Positions 7,171 through 13,701 of a stretch of DNA of 13,701 nucleotides are shown piece after piece. The stretch lies in assembly GCA_024277485.1 (NCBI GenBank), contig JAJRVA010000164.1, positions 1 to 13,701 of the forward strand, written 5' to 3'. The notes beneath the pieces were generated by a model. That model did not search any database and had not been told where the DNA came from. It saw only the letters and a list, made by a program, of their open reading frames with translations. This DNA is from Deltaproteobacteria bacterium (GTDB lineage Bacteria > Desulfobacterota > Desulfobulbia > Desulfobulbales > Desulfobulbaceae). The number at the start of each line of letters is the position of its first letter. The stretch's first letter is position 1. The translations under genes and the position numbers were made by a program.

Positions 7171-7181
7171 GCCTATGCACA

Positions 7182-7919
7182 CTACTCCACGAAAAGTTCA
7201 CCGCCGATGATGGGCTGAATTGTACCGTCCGTTCTCTGCAGCTGGTAACGGCCATCGGGCATCAGTCCCGCTCCGGTGCCCTGCACGACTTCTCCCCGCG
7301 CTCCCTGCCATGATATTTTTTTCCCGAACAGAAAATCCCGCTGCTGCCAGTATCTGCTGATCTCATCTCTCAAGCTCATAAGATCTCTGCAGTACCGGTC
7401 CAACAGCAGAACGATGCCTGTCAGCAGGACTTCGAGATCATACCGTTTATTTTGTATACAATATAATGAGGTTATCGATTCCCGCAAGGAATGGGTAAAT
7501 TTTTCAGGCCCGGTATTGATATTCAGCCCGATCCCGACGACAATAAATGGTATTGCCCGGGCAGCATTTGAATAGGGGGCGGCTTCGGTAAGGATACCGC
7601 CGAGCTTTCTGGACCCGGCATACACATCATTGGGCCATTTCAGCAGCAGCGGAACCCCTGCGGCCTTTTCGATTGTGGTGCAGCAGGCAACACCGGCGGC
7701 AAGGGTAAGAAAAGAGACGTGTTCGGGATCAATCACCGGGCGAAGAATGATGGAGAAATAGAGTCCGCCGGGCGGTGACACGAAAACTCTTGTCCGGCGC
7801 CCGCGCCCGCCGGACTGGGTTGCCGCGACAACCACTGTCCCGTGCCCGGCCCCCTGCTCGCCAAGTTCCATGGCAAGACTGCTGGTGGAACCGACATGCT
7901 CATACCTGATGATTTCCAT
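7182..7919 (-). CDS. birA: Biotin--[acetyl-CoA-carboxylase] ligase, without HTH domain
   Basis: 245 aa from ATG at 7919. It joins biotin to the lysine of biotin carboxyl carrier proteins through biotinyl-AMP. Catalytic marks are STSSLA (11-16), the biotin/ATP loop GRGRR at 38-42, KWPNDVY at 94-100, KLGGILTEA and VGIGLNIN, followed by a small C-terminal SH3-like domain ending in GGELFVE. There is no N-terminal winged helix, so it is a monofunctional (group I) ligase and not a biotin-operon repressor. An in-frame TTG at 7949 abuts the T-run of the dsrD terminator and a GTG at 7940 has no ribosome-binding site; the ATG gives the normal N-terminus of this class, although its own ribosome-binding site is poor. 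It heads the tight birA-acuI-kdsD-cooT-His-rich gene group. Sulfate reducers use biotin enzymes such as pyruvate and acyl-CoA carboxylases. Confidence 0.92.
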   Translation of the reverse strand: MEIIRYEHVGSTSSLAMELGEQGAGHGTVVVAATQSGGRGRRTRVFVSPPGGLYFSIILRPVIDPEHVSFLTLAAGVACCTTIEKAAGVPLLLKWPNDVYAGSRKLGGILTEAAPYSNAARAIPFIVVGIGLNINTGPEKFTHSLRESITSLYCIQNKRYDLEVLLTGIVLLLDRYCRDLMSLRDEISRYWQQRDFLFGKKISWQGARGEVVQGTGAGLMPDGRYQLQRTDGTIQPIIGGELFVE

Positions 7920-7951
7920 TTCCAGACCCGGGGATGACACTGCTGCCAAAC

Positions 7952-7983
7952 AAAAAAGCAGAGACCTTTGGACGGGCCTCTGC
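7952..7983 (-). terminator. Intrinsic terminator after dsrD
   Basis: On the minus strand GCAGAGGCC (7983-7975) pairs with GGTCTCTGC (7966-7958) over nine base pairs with one G-U, around an eight-base loop, and is followed directly by six T (7957-7952). The stem and T-run are in the order expected for transcripts of dsrD. On the plus strand there is no T-run, so it acts only leftward. It ends 33 bases before the birA ATG, with no obvious promoter between. Confidence 0.85.
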
Positions 7984-8012
7984 CTTACACACGTTATACC
8001 GGGACAGTTACT

Positions 8013-8255
8013 TTAAATACCCTCCTCTCCCTCTTCATCCTTTATGCGATCCGGTACCGCATACATGGTGGTGGAGCCGGATGACCAGAACATCAGTTTC
8101 CCTTCCCGTACCATCTCGTTGGCAAGATTCTTGATCATGCGGGGTTTGGCGTCCGGGTCGCATTTGTAAAAATCCTTGACATACAGCTGAGGCTTGGGTG
8201 CAGTTTGAGCTTTCTTGAGGATAGCTTCCTTCAATTCTTCTTTACTCAAAGCCAT
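8013..8255 (-). CDS. dsrD: DsrD, dissimilatory sulfite reductase activator protein
   Basis: 80 aa, close to the 78-aa size of the family. It starts MALSKEELKEAILKKAQ, continues KPQLYVKDFYKCDPDAKPRMIKNLANEMVREGKLMFWSSGSTTMYAVPD and ends in an acidic tail. This is the DsrD winged-helix fold: three helices, then the beta wing with the Trp/Ser/Gly turn. Despite its DNA-binding-like fold it has been reported to act on DsrAB itself and raise sulfite reduction. It occurs in organisms that use Dsr in the reductive direction (sulfate reducers, sulfite reducers, disproportionators) and is absent from most sulfur oxidisers. A strong AAAGGAGG site precedes the ATG by seven bases. The gene is last in dsrABD, separated from dsrB by a hairpin and followed by a terminator. 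Confidence 0.97.
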   Translation of the reverse strand: MALSKEELKEAILKKAQTAPKPQLYVKDFYKCDPDAKPRMIKNLANEMVREGKLMFWSSGSTTMYAVPDRIKDEEGEEGI

Positions 8256-8288
8256 GTAGGGCCTCCTTTGACTAAAAATTGCAGTAAA

Positions 8289-8314
8289 CGGCCCGGTCCA
8301 TGTGAACCGGGCCG
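8289..8314 (-). promoter_or_regulatory. GC-rich hairpin between dsrB and dsrD
   Basis: CGGCCCGGT (8289-8297) and ACCGGGCCG (8306-8314) form a perfect nine-base-pair stem with an eight-base loop. On the minus strand it is followed by TTTACTGC and then five T about eleven bases away, so it is a poor intrinsic terminator. It lies 14 bases after the dsrB stop and upstream of the dsrD ribosome-binding site. It could set the dsrAB to dsrD transcript ratio by partial termination, or protect the 3' end of a processed dsrAB message. The stem is seen directly; its role is inferred. Confidence 0.6.
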
Positions 8315-8327
8315 GGTAATTCAGCAG

Positions 8328-9467
8328 TTACTTGGTATAGGCGTCAGTGGCGCTGGTATACTTGAACTGGGTCGTTGTCCGCCATGTATCATAGGCCAGA
8401 CGATAATCATCAACACACTTGTCGGTAAACGGTATGTTGCATTTCTCGAAGAATTTCTCCCAGCCGATACGCTCAGCCCACTCGCCGACACGCTCATATT
8501 TCCTGGCGTCTTTGGCATAGACTTCAAGGATGTTTTTCACTGCATCAACAACCTCGGGGAACCGGGGGGTGTTGTTCGGCAGGAACGGGATAACCATCTT
8601 GGAGAATTTCGGCGCTGATTTCGCATTGGAAACCTTGCCGCCGACCAGAATGGCGATACCATCACCTTCGGGATCAGCAAGCGGCATGGCCGGACACATG
8701 GTATAGCAGTTACCGCAGAACATGCAGCGGTCAACATTTACCTTGAGGGACTTGACCTCTTCACCGTCCACTTCAGCCTTGGCCGGCTTGATTGCTCCAA
8801 GCGGGCAGGCGGCGATGGCCAGGGGAACCTCGCAGACACCGGTAATACGCTCATGATCAATCATGGGCGGCTTACGGTGAACACCTAATATCGCGATATC
8901 GGACGCGTGAACCGCGCCACACATGTTCAGGCAGCAGGCCAATGCGATCCGTACCTGGGCCGGCAGTTTCATGGAGCCGAAGTACTCGAACAGCTCATCC
9001 ATAACCGCCTTGACCGGTCCGGACGCATCCGTTGCCGGCGTATGGCAGTGAACCCAGCCCTGGGTATGCACGATGTTGGTTACACAGGCGCCGGTGCCAC
9101 CTATGGGGAACTTGTTGCCGCGGCCCTTCAGGTCATCAATCAGCGGCTGTACCTTGTCCTTGGAATCAACCATGAACTCGACATTGTTCCTGGTGGTAAA
9201 GCGCAGGTAGCCATCACAGTGCCTGTCGGCGATATCACACATCTCCCTGATCAGTTCGATGGAGATCAGGCGCGCGGAACCGACGCGGACCGTGTACACT
9301 TCGTCGCTGGTCTCAGACACGTGAACCATGACACCCGGCTCAAGAATTTCATGATACAGCCATTTTCCCTTGTTATTTGCAATAACCGGCGGCAGGAATT
9401 TACTGTAGTGCGGGGGACCAAGGTCCGTAATTCTTCCCTCCATCGGATTATTCGGATCGTAACCCAT
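8328..9467 (-). CDS. dsrB: Dissimilatory sulfite reductase beta subunit
   Basis: 379 aa. With DsrA it forms the alpha2-beta2 enzyme that reduces sulfite in the cytoplasm, the last step of sulfate respiration, working with DsrC. Visible marks are [16 protein letters not shown] near the N-terminus, TTRNNVEF (91-98), [23 protein letters not shown] with Cys141, and [11 protein letters not shown] with Cys178/179 and Cys183, which hold the siroheme-coupled 4Fe-4S cluster. A ferredoxin domain is inserted at about 215-265 (CPLG at 221, then [12 protein letters not shown] at 248-259). The C-terminal part (300-379) matches the family. Length and motifs are complete, with no frameshift. Start ATG at 9467 has AAGGAGG seven bases upstream. 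It lies 63 bases after dsrA, in the order normal for the operon. Confidence 0.98.
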   Translation of the reverse strand: MGYDPNNPMEGRITDLGPPHYSKFLPPVIANNKGKWLYHEILEPGVMVHVSETSDEVYTVRVGSARLISIELIREMCDIADRHCDGYLRFTTRNNVEFMVDSKDKVQPLIDDLKGRGNKFPIGGTGACVTNIVHTQGWVHCHTPATDASGPVKAVMDELFEYFGSMKLPAQVRIALACCLNMCGAVHASDIAILGVHRKPPMIDHERITGVCEVPLAIAACPLGAIKPAKAEVDGEEVKSLKVNVDRCMFCGNCYTMCPAMPLADPEGDGIAILVGGKVSNAKSAPKFSKMVIPFLPNNTPRFPEVVDAVKNILEVYAKDARKYERVGEWAERIGWEKFFEKCNIPFTDKCVDDYRLAYDTWRTTTQFKYTSATDAYTK

Positions 9468-9530
9468 GATAGAACCTCCTTATATCTAAATAAATTTGCT
9501 TAAAATAAATGGTTAGATCAATTTTCCACA

Positions 9531-10811
9531 TTACATGGCGTGACGTTTTCTGAACTCTTTCACGTCGCGCTCGAAGCCACCCTCAACTTCCTCTTCCTTC
9601 CAGAAGACGTAGGGGTTGGAGCGGGGCTCCCGTACATGCTGCGGCGTGGGCTCAATCCCCATAACACTCAGGAAGGTCGGCAGACCGACACGCTGCATGG
9701 TTTCACCGACACGCTCACGGTTCTTGCCGACTTCCATCCACCAGTCCCAGATGTTCTCAATAACATCGATAACTTCCTGGAATTCATTATCCTTGTCAAC
9801 CTTGACAAACGGAATAACCATGGTCGCGAACTGGGCGCCGTCAAGAATCGGAGCTTTCGCACCAACGCAGACTGTGGCTCCCATGTCCTTACCCGGACGC
9901 AGAGCACGCGGCATGACGTTTATGCAGTGCATGCAGCGGTTGCACTCTGCATTGTCGATTTTCAGCTCATCGCCTTCCATCCACATGCAGCCGGTCGGGC
10001 AGAGGTCGATGACTTCCTTCTTGATGCTGAAAGCACCCCAGTCTTTGCCGCTGTGGGCACCGCCGTTGGACGGGTAGTTGCCTGCGACATACTCTTTCAC
10101 TGCAGCCTGGTCAATGCGGATATCATCCTTCCAGGTACCGATCAGGGCGAAGTCGGAACGGGCAATGGCGGCAACACAGTCATTGGGACAGCCGGAAAAT
10201 TTGAACTTGAACTTATACGGAAAGGCAGGACGATGGATCTCATCCTGGTAATGCATGGTCAGGTGGTAGCAGACCTCCTGCGTATCGTAGCAGGCCCACT
10301 CACAGCGCGACTGACCGAGACAGCAGGACGGGGTCCTGAGGTTTGAACCGGATCCGCCAAGATCCTGCTCCAGGTCATGGGTCAGGTCCCAGAACAGAAG
10401 CTCCAGGTTCTCGGTGCGGGTTCCAAGCAGAACCAGGTCGCCGGTGGAACCGTGCATGTTGGTCATACCTGAGCCGTACTTCTCCCACAGGTCGCAGATA
10501 GCACGAAGGTTTTCCGTTGAATAGTACTTTGACGCCGGCTGGTTCAACCGTACGGTATGGAAATGCTCAACGCCGGGAAACTGCTGGGGGACGTCGGAAT
10601 AACGGCCAACGATACCACCGCCGTAACCGAACACACCAACAATACCGCCGTGTTTCCAGTGCGTAATTCTATCTTTGTACGAAAGCTCAAGCTGGCCTAA
10701 AATATCCCAGCACTCGGGCTTGGTTTCAGCCTGCCGCTTCAGGTCGGTAACGAAGCTCGGCCATGGACCGCTCTCAAGCTGATCCAGCAAAGGGGTATCA
10801 TGCTTTGGCAT
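9531..10811 (-). CDS. dsrA: Dissimilatory sulfite reductase alpha subunit
   Basis: 426 aa, full length. It is the catalytic partner of DsrB in the siroheme enzyme that reduces sulfite. The N-terminus starts MPKHDTPLLDQLESGPWPSF, and GGIVGVFGYGGGIVGRY (55-71) is typical of the subunit. Cluster ligands follow: CCLGQSRC gives Cys164-x5-Cys170 and GCPNDC gives Cys208-x3-Cys212, the CX5C...CX3C arrangement that binds the 4Fe-4S cluster next to siroheme. A ferredoxin domain at about 262-310 carries CPTGC (271-275) and CNRCMHC (290-296). The C-terminus is DVKEFRKRHAM. The ATG at 10811 has AAAGGAGG eight bases upstream. The gene is the first of dsrABD; its promoter lies in the 198-base gap after pgi. 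dsrC, dsrN and dsrMKJOP are not in the window, which is common in Desulfobacterota, where these genes are scattered. Confidence 0.98.
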   Translation of the reverse strand: MPKHDTPLLDQLESGPWPSFVTDLKRQAETKPECWDILGQLELSYKDRITHWKHGGIVGVFGYGGGIVGRYSDVPQQFPGVEHFHTVRLNQPASKYYSTENLRAICDLWEKYGSGMTNMHGSTGDLVLLGTRTENLELLFWDLTHDLEQDLGGSGSNLRTPSCCLGQSRCEWACYDTQEVCYHLTMHYQDEIHRPAFPYKFKFKFSGCPNDCVAAIARSDFALIGTWKDDIRIDQAAVKEYVAGNYPSNGGAHSGKDWGAFSIKKEVIDLCPTGCMWMEGDELKIDNAECNRCMHCINVMPRALRPGKDMGATVCVGAKAPILDGAQFATMVIPFVKVDKDNEFQEVIDVIENIWDWWMEVGKNRERVGETMQRVGLPTFLSVMGIEPTPQHVREPRSNPYVFWKEEEVEGGFERDVKEFRKRHAM

Positions 10812-10886
10812 CTGTATTCCTCCTTTAAATCCAGTTAATATTACCTTTTACCTTTTACCCTAATAATTTTTGTAAACCGGGGATAC

Positions 10887-10929
10887 GGGACAGCGCTAAA
10901 AAACACCTGTCCAAGTGAATCCTCATTCA
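10887..10929 (-). promoter_or_regulatory. Inverted repeats in the dsrA leader
   Basis: Two palindromes lie between the -10 box and the dsrA gene. TGAAT (10916-10920) and ATTCA (10925-10929) form a 5+5 palindrome with a four-base centre, right at the expected transcription start. GGACAG (10888-10893) and CTGTCC (10907-10912) form a 6+6 stem with a 13-base AT-rich loop. They could be an operator and a leader hairpin. Nearer the gene, minus-strand GGTAAAA units repeat in tandem (about 10842-10861). No match to a Rex or Fur box was recognised. Confidence 0.35.
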
Positions 10930-10937
10930 GTCAGATG

Positions 10938-10966
10938 AGCTTATCCTCCCGTTATCTCTTTGTCAA
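10938..10966 (-). promoter_or_regulatory. dsrA: Candidate sigma-70 promoter of dsrABD
   Basis: On the minus strand a perfect TTGACA (10966-10961) is followed after exactly 17 bases by TAAGCT (10943-10938), a -10 box with 3 of 6 consensus matches. Transcription would start near 10931 and give a leader of about 120 bases. The perfect -35 box with ideal spacing suits a highly expressed respiratory gene; the weak -10 may leave room for an activator. It lies about 45 bases after the pgi stop, so dsrABD can be expressed independently of pgi. Confidence 0.65.
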
Positions 10967-10967
10967 C

Positions 10968-11011
10968 AAAAAATCGAAAATTACTCTTCCACTGATTGAC
11001 AATTCATTTTC
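10968..11011 (-). terminator. Weak terminator-like structure at the end of pgi
   Basis: On the minus strand GAAAAT (11011-11006) can pair with ATTTTC (10981-10976) across a 24-base loop that holds a small ATTG/CAAT pairing. After two bases a run of six T follows (10973-10968). The stem is AT-rich and overlaps the pgi stop codon, so it is weak. It ends next to the -35 box of the dsrA promoter. It may limit read-through from pgi into dsr. Confidence 0.3.
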
Positions 11012-12632
11012 ACACCTTTTTCCGCAGATATCCGGCTGTTCTCAAAACAGCGCGCACCGTCGAATCCGGGTCATGCCTCACCGGACTGCCTTCATTCTGC
11101 AGGGCCATCTCTTCAAGCACCCGGCCGGCAAGTACCTTGCCGAGCTGGACCCCCTCCTGGTCAAAGGAATTAATGTTCCAGCAGAACCCCTGGAAGGTGA
11201 TTTTATTCTCGTAAATGGCAAGGAGTTCTCCCATTGTCCCGGGAGTCAGCTTTTCTCCCATGAGGATCAGGCTGGGCCTGTTGCCGTCAAAGCGCTGGTT
11301 GGGATTCTCATGCTCCCTGCCCCGGGCCATGGCAAGCGACTGGGCCAGCATGTTGGCAACCAGTTTTTCCTGGGACGAGGTACTGTTCACCGAGATATCC
11401 CTGCCATACTGGCTTTGGCGGAAACCTATGAATTCCACCGGAACAACGGTGGTCCCCTGGTGAAGGAGCTGGTAAAAGGCGTGCTGCCCGTTGGTGCCCG
11501 GCTCTCCCCACACGACTGGGCCTGTCTTCCACGACACCCGGCGGCCGTTTCTGGACACCGACTTGCCGTTACTCTCCATATCGCATTGCTGCAGGTGGGC
11601 CGGGAACCTCCTGAGGGCCTGGCTGTAGGGAAGAACCGCCACCGTTTCACGCCCTAAAAAGTTCCTGTTCCAGATACCGATAAGCGCCATCATAAGCGGC
11701 ACATTCTGCCGGACCTCTCTCTCTTCTGCCGCAACGTCCACGCTGTGCGCTCCCTGCAGAATATCGACAAAGGCATCATACCCCAGGGCAAAGCCCAAAG
11801 TAACCCCGCCGACCATGGAGGTGACGCTGTAGCGTCCCCCGATGTAATCAAACATGTGGAATGACGCCAGGTACTTGTCCGGATCGTCCATGGGGCTGCC
11901 CGCGCCGGTTACCGCCACCAGGTGGCGGCGGGGATCCAGACCCGCCTGCTGCAGCGCACCACGGACCAGCTGTTCATTGGTCAGGGTTTCAAGAGTTGTG
12001 CCGCTCTTGGACACGACATTGATCAGGGTGCGGGAGAGATCCACTCCAGCCAGGACCCGGGCCGCATCATCAGGATCCACATTGGATATAAAACGGGCTG
12101 ACCTGCCGTTATGCCTGTACCGCTCAAGCGCCAGGTACAGGGCCCGCGGGCCGAGATCGGAGCCGCCGATGCCCACCTGGATCATGGTGGTAAAGGACTC
12201 TCCCCGTTCATTGACAACGGCGCCCTGCTCAAGCTCCTCAAGGAACTTGCGCAGGCGGGCCAGCTGCTCCTTGGCCTGGGTTGCCGCTTCAAGGTTGAGC
12301 GGGGTACTGGAAAAAATATCGCGGCAGGCCGTATGCAGGACCCTCCTGTTTTCACTTGCCAACCCCTCTATCCGGTTAATCGTCTCCCCCCTCTTCATGG
12401 CAAGAAACTTGTCAACCAGCCCGGCCTCATCGGCAAGCCGCTGCAAGGTGTCCATCACCCTGTCGTCAACCTGCTGGGCAGCATAGAGAAGGTCAAATCC
12501 ATCCGTTGACGCGACATGGCTGCGGATCCTTTCAGCAGACAGCGCTGCCGGCCCGGTCAGGTCATAGGGCTCCCCGGCCAGTTCAGATAAGGTTTGGACA
12601 CTTGTGAAATCGGAGAATTCCTTGAACTGCAT
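11010..12632 (-). CDS. pgi: Glucose-6-phosphate isomerase
   Basis: 540 aa, the normal size of the bacterial long-form PGI. It interconverts glucose 6-phosphate and fructose 6-phosphate in glycolysis and gluconeogenesis. Family marks are IQVGIGGSDLGPRAL (151-165), SKSGTTLET (209-217), GGRYSVTSMVGG (265-276, around the first signature), ESNGKS with Glu353, GTNGQHAFYQLLHQG (379-393) with the catalytic His384, and the second signature FCWNINSFDQEGVQLGK (483-499). The ATG at 12632 has GGGGGAG six to seven bases upstream. It lies 118 bases after rpe on the same strand and 198 bases before dsrA. Both neighbours rpe and pgi act in sugar-phosphate metabolism. The sequence is complete with no missing motif. 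Confidence 0.97.
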   Translation of the reverse strand: MQFKEFSDFTSVQTLSELAGEPYDLTGPAALSAERIRSHVASTDGFDLLYAAQQVDDRVMDTLQRLADEAGLVDKFLAMKRGETINRIEGLASENRRVLHTACRDIFSSTPLNLEAATQAKEQLARLRKFLEELEQGAVVNERGESFTTMIQVGIGGSDLGPRALYLALERYRHNGRSARFISNVDPDDAARVLAGVDLSRTLINVVSKSGTTLETLTNEQLVRGALQQAGLDPRRHLVAVTGAGSPMDDPDKYLASFHMFDYIGGRYSVTSMVGGVTLGFALGYDAFVDILQGAHSVDVAAEEREVRQNVPLMMALIGIWNRNFLGRETVAVLPYSQALRRFPAHLQQCDMESNGKSVSRNGRRVSWKTGPVVWGEPGTNGQHAFYQLLHQGTTVVPVEFIGFRQSQYGRDISVNSTSSQEKLVANMLAQSLAMARGREHENPNQRFDGNRPSLILMGEKLTPGTMGELLAIYENKITFQGFCWNINSFDQEGVQLGKVLAGRVLEEMALQNEGSPVRHDPDSTVRAVLRTAGYLRKKV

Positions 12633-12750
12633 ATCAGCTCCCCCTCGAGTTGCCTAACTCTATTAACCTGCTGTAACATCGGAAACAGGGCGCACACCCC
12701 ACTTGCCTGTCAGCTTGAAGACTGTCAGCGGAAAGTTGAAATATTCTTAT

Positions 12751-13410
12751 TTAAAAACCAGCCAGCTCTTTCATCTCGCGTATCCTGGCCCGGTAATCTT
12801 CCCGGCCGAATATCGCGGATCCGGCGACAAAAATATTGGCCCCGGCTTCCGCAACCGCGGCAATGGTAGCCGGGCTGACCCCTCCGTCAACCTCAATCCC
12901 GATGGGACGGCCGACCGCCTCTATCATCTCCCTGAGCCGCCGGATCTTGCCCAGGGACGACTCGATAAAAGACTGCCCCCCGAAACCCGGGTTCACGCTC
13001 ATCAGCATGACCAGGTCCAGGTCGGGCAATATTATGTCCAGGGTGGTAAGCGACGTTGCCGGGTTCAGGACAGCGCCGGCCTTTTTGCCCAGGTCCCTTA
13101 TCCGGTGGATGGTGCGATGCAGATGGTCGCAGGCCTCGACATGCACTGTGATCCAGTCAGCGCCGGCATCGGCAAAATCCTGTACATACCTGTCCGCATC
13201 ACTGATCATCAGGTGGACATCAAGCGGCAGGGAGGTAACGCGCCTGACAGCTCTGACCACCAGCGGCCCGATGGTAATGTTGGGCACAAAATGGCCGTCC
13301 ATCACGTCAATATGGATCACGTCCGCCCCCGCGTCCTCCACTGCTCTGATTTCCTCTCCCAGGCGGGAAAAATCCGCCGAAAGTATGGAAGGCGCTATCA
13401 TCGTGTTCAT
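12751..13410 (-). CDS. rpe: Ribulose-phosphate 3-epimerase
   Basis: 219 aa from ATG at 13410. It interconverts D-ribulose 5-phosphate and D-xylulose 5-phosphate in the pentose-phosphate pathway. The TIM-barrel shows APSILSADF (6-14), [12 protein letters not shown] (33-44), DVHLM (64-68), [11 protein letters not shown] (138-148) and EVDGGV (173-178). His33, Asp35, His66 and Asp175 are the four metal ligands of the family. Several starts are in frame: TTG at 13428 and ATG at 13416, 13413, 13410 and 13401. AGGG lies eight bases before 13410 and five before 13413, so one of these two is likely; the TTG abuts a GAGAGG with no spacing. It shares ribulose 5-phosphate as substrate with KdsD, encoded 6.6 kb downstream. 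Confidence 0.96.
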   Translation of the reverse strand: MNTMIAPSILSADFSRLGEEIRAVEDAGADVIHIDVMDGHFVPNITIGPLVVRAVRRVTSLPLDVHLMISDADRYVQDFADAGADWITVHVEACDHLHRTIHRIRDLGKKAGAVLNPATSLTTLDIILPDLDLVMLMSVNPGFGGQSFIESSLGKIRRLREMIEAVGRPIGIEVDGGVSPATIAAVAEAGANIFVAGSAIFGREDYRARIREMKELAGF

Positions 13411-13450
13411 CATCATTTCCCTGTGCAACCTCTCTTGTCAATTTTCCGAC

Positions 13451-13542
13451 TTGTGTTAAGCCGCATACCAGGCTGAAGGCCATGGGACTGTAAGCACAAA
13501 CTCGCCTGGCAGCCCGCTCCAAACAGCTGCGGCCTAACATAA
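13451..13542. repeat. Long imperfect inverted repeat (hairpin)
   Basis: TTGTGTTAAGCCGCA (13451-13465) pairs with TGCGGCCTAACATAA (13528-13542) over 15 positions with one G-U and one A-C mismatch. Inside, CCAGGC (13468-13473) pairs with GCCTGG (13504-13509); GGCTG (13471-13475) with CAGCC (13510-13514) is an alternative. The element spans 92 bases and has the size of a MITE-like or REP-type palindrome. It is not a terminator, since no T-run follows on either strand. Confidence 0.55.
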
Positions 13543-13611
13543 CCCTGGATCCGTGAGCGTTCGAGAACGGTGCAGATACAAGGCGGCAACAATGTTGATT
13601 ATCCTGGTGTG

Positions 13612-13663
13612 ATATCAACGAGTTGCCAACGCCGTAGATGTGCCGTTATCGGACGCCCCGCAG
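13612..13663 (+). repeat. Dispersed 52-base repeat, copy 2
   Basis: This is the partner of 1441-1492, with 42 of 52 matches and no gaps. It continues into a GC-rich hairpin, CGCCC-CGCA-GGGCG (13654-13667), that copy 1 lacks because the homology ends after the shared CCCCGCAG. It lies about 70 bases after the long hairpin and 200 bases upstream of the rpe start. Confidence 0.7.
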
Positions 13664-13701
13664 GGCGGCGTGGTGAATAAGACGCCCTATGTTGTATTAT
13701 A

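Larger units (their letters stand above)
13411..13701. other. Gene-free right edge with hairpin and repeat
   Basis: No supported coding region lies upstream of rpe up to the window end. A minus-strand open frame from 13618 runs into rpe in another frame and has no recognisable family or ribosome-binding site. The stretch holds a long imperfect hairpin (13451-13542), the second 52-base repeat copy (13612-13663) and a set of competing CGCCC/GGGCG arms (13654-13688). No good promoter for rpe was found; it may lie among these structures or further upstream. Confidence 0.6.

Noticed and set aside
7920..7949. Longer birA start at TTG 7949
   Set aside because: The TTG abuts the T-run of the dsrD terminator, has no ribosome-binding site and adds residues not typical of the family.
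9540..10346. Plus-strand open frame of 268 codons opposite dsrA
   Set aside because: It is antisense to a complete, well-conserved dsrA and shows no domain.
13455..13538. Possible integron attC site (GTTAAGC and GCCTAAC)
   Set aside because: The core motifs are in the wrong order; attC needs RYYYAAC first and GTTRRRY last. No integrase gene or cassette is present.
13307..13618. Minus-strand open frame of 103 codons overlapping rpe
   Set aside because: It runs through the hairpin and then into rpe in a different frame; no ribosome-binding site or known domain.

Overview
The window looks like a chromosomal piece of a sulfate-reducing or sulfur-disproportionating bacterium of the Desulfobacterota, most like the Desulfobulbales. 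The main evidence is a reductive-type dissimilatory sulfite reductase locus, dsrA-dsrB-dsrD, on the minus strand. DsrD is the marker that separates sulfite reducers from Dsr-using sulfur oxidisers. The family-level placement is inference from protein flavour; no phylogeny was run.

Layout, left to right. At 1-703 (+) lie the tail of a HAD-family phosphatase and an unrecognised 160-aa protein. At 716-1402 (-) is a two-part protein with a C-terminal PATAN/DUF4388 domain. A 384-base divergent intergenic region (1403-1786) separates it from the most unusual gene of the window, 1787-4714 (+). That gene encodes a 975-aa membrane protein with an E2 (ubiquitin-conjugating enzyme)-like N-terminal domain that lacks the catalytic cysteine, a very acidic linker, one transmembrane helix and a TPR-like extracytoplasmic region. 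The intergenic region holds a dispersed repeat copy, an operator-like palindrome and a plausible promoter.

From 4696 to 13410 every gene is on the minus strand. In transcription order these are rpe, pgi, dsrA, dsrB, dsrD, birA, an acuI/yhdH-type reductase, kdsD, cooT and a small His-rich protein. rpe and pgi serve the pentose-phosphate pathway and glycolysis. dsrABD encodes the terminal sulfite-reduction step, with a clear promoter upstream of dsrA, a GC-rich hairpin between dsrB and dsrD, and a strong intrinsic terminator after dsrD. The five genes after the terminator are packed with overlaps or gaps under 20 bases and probably form one operon. It combines biotin attachment, an acrylyl-CoA-reductase-type enzyme, arabinose-5-phosphate isomerase for Kdo/LPS synthesis, and a nickel-binding pair.

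The right edge (13411-13701) has no gene. It contains a long imperfect hairpin and the second copy of a 52-base repeat whose ten differences from the first copy are all transitions. No tRNA, rRNA, CRISPR array or intact mobile element was seen.
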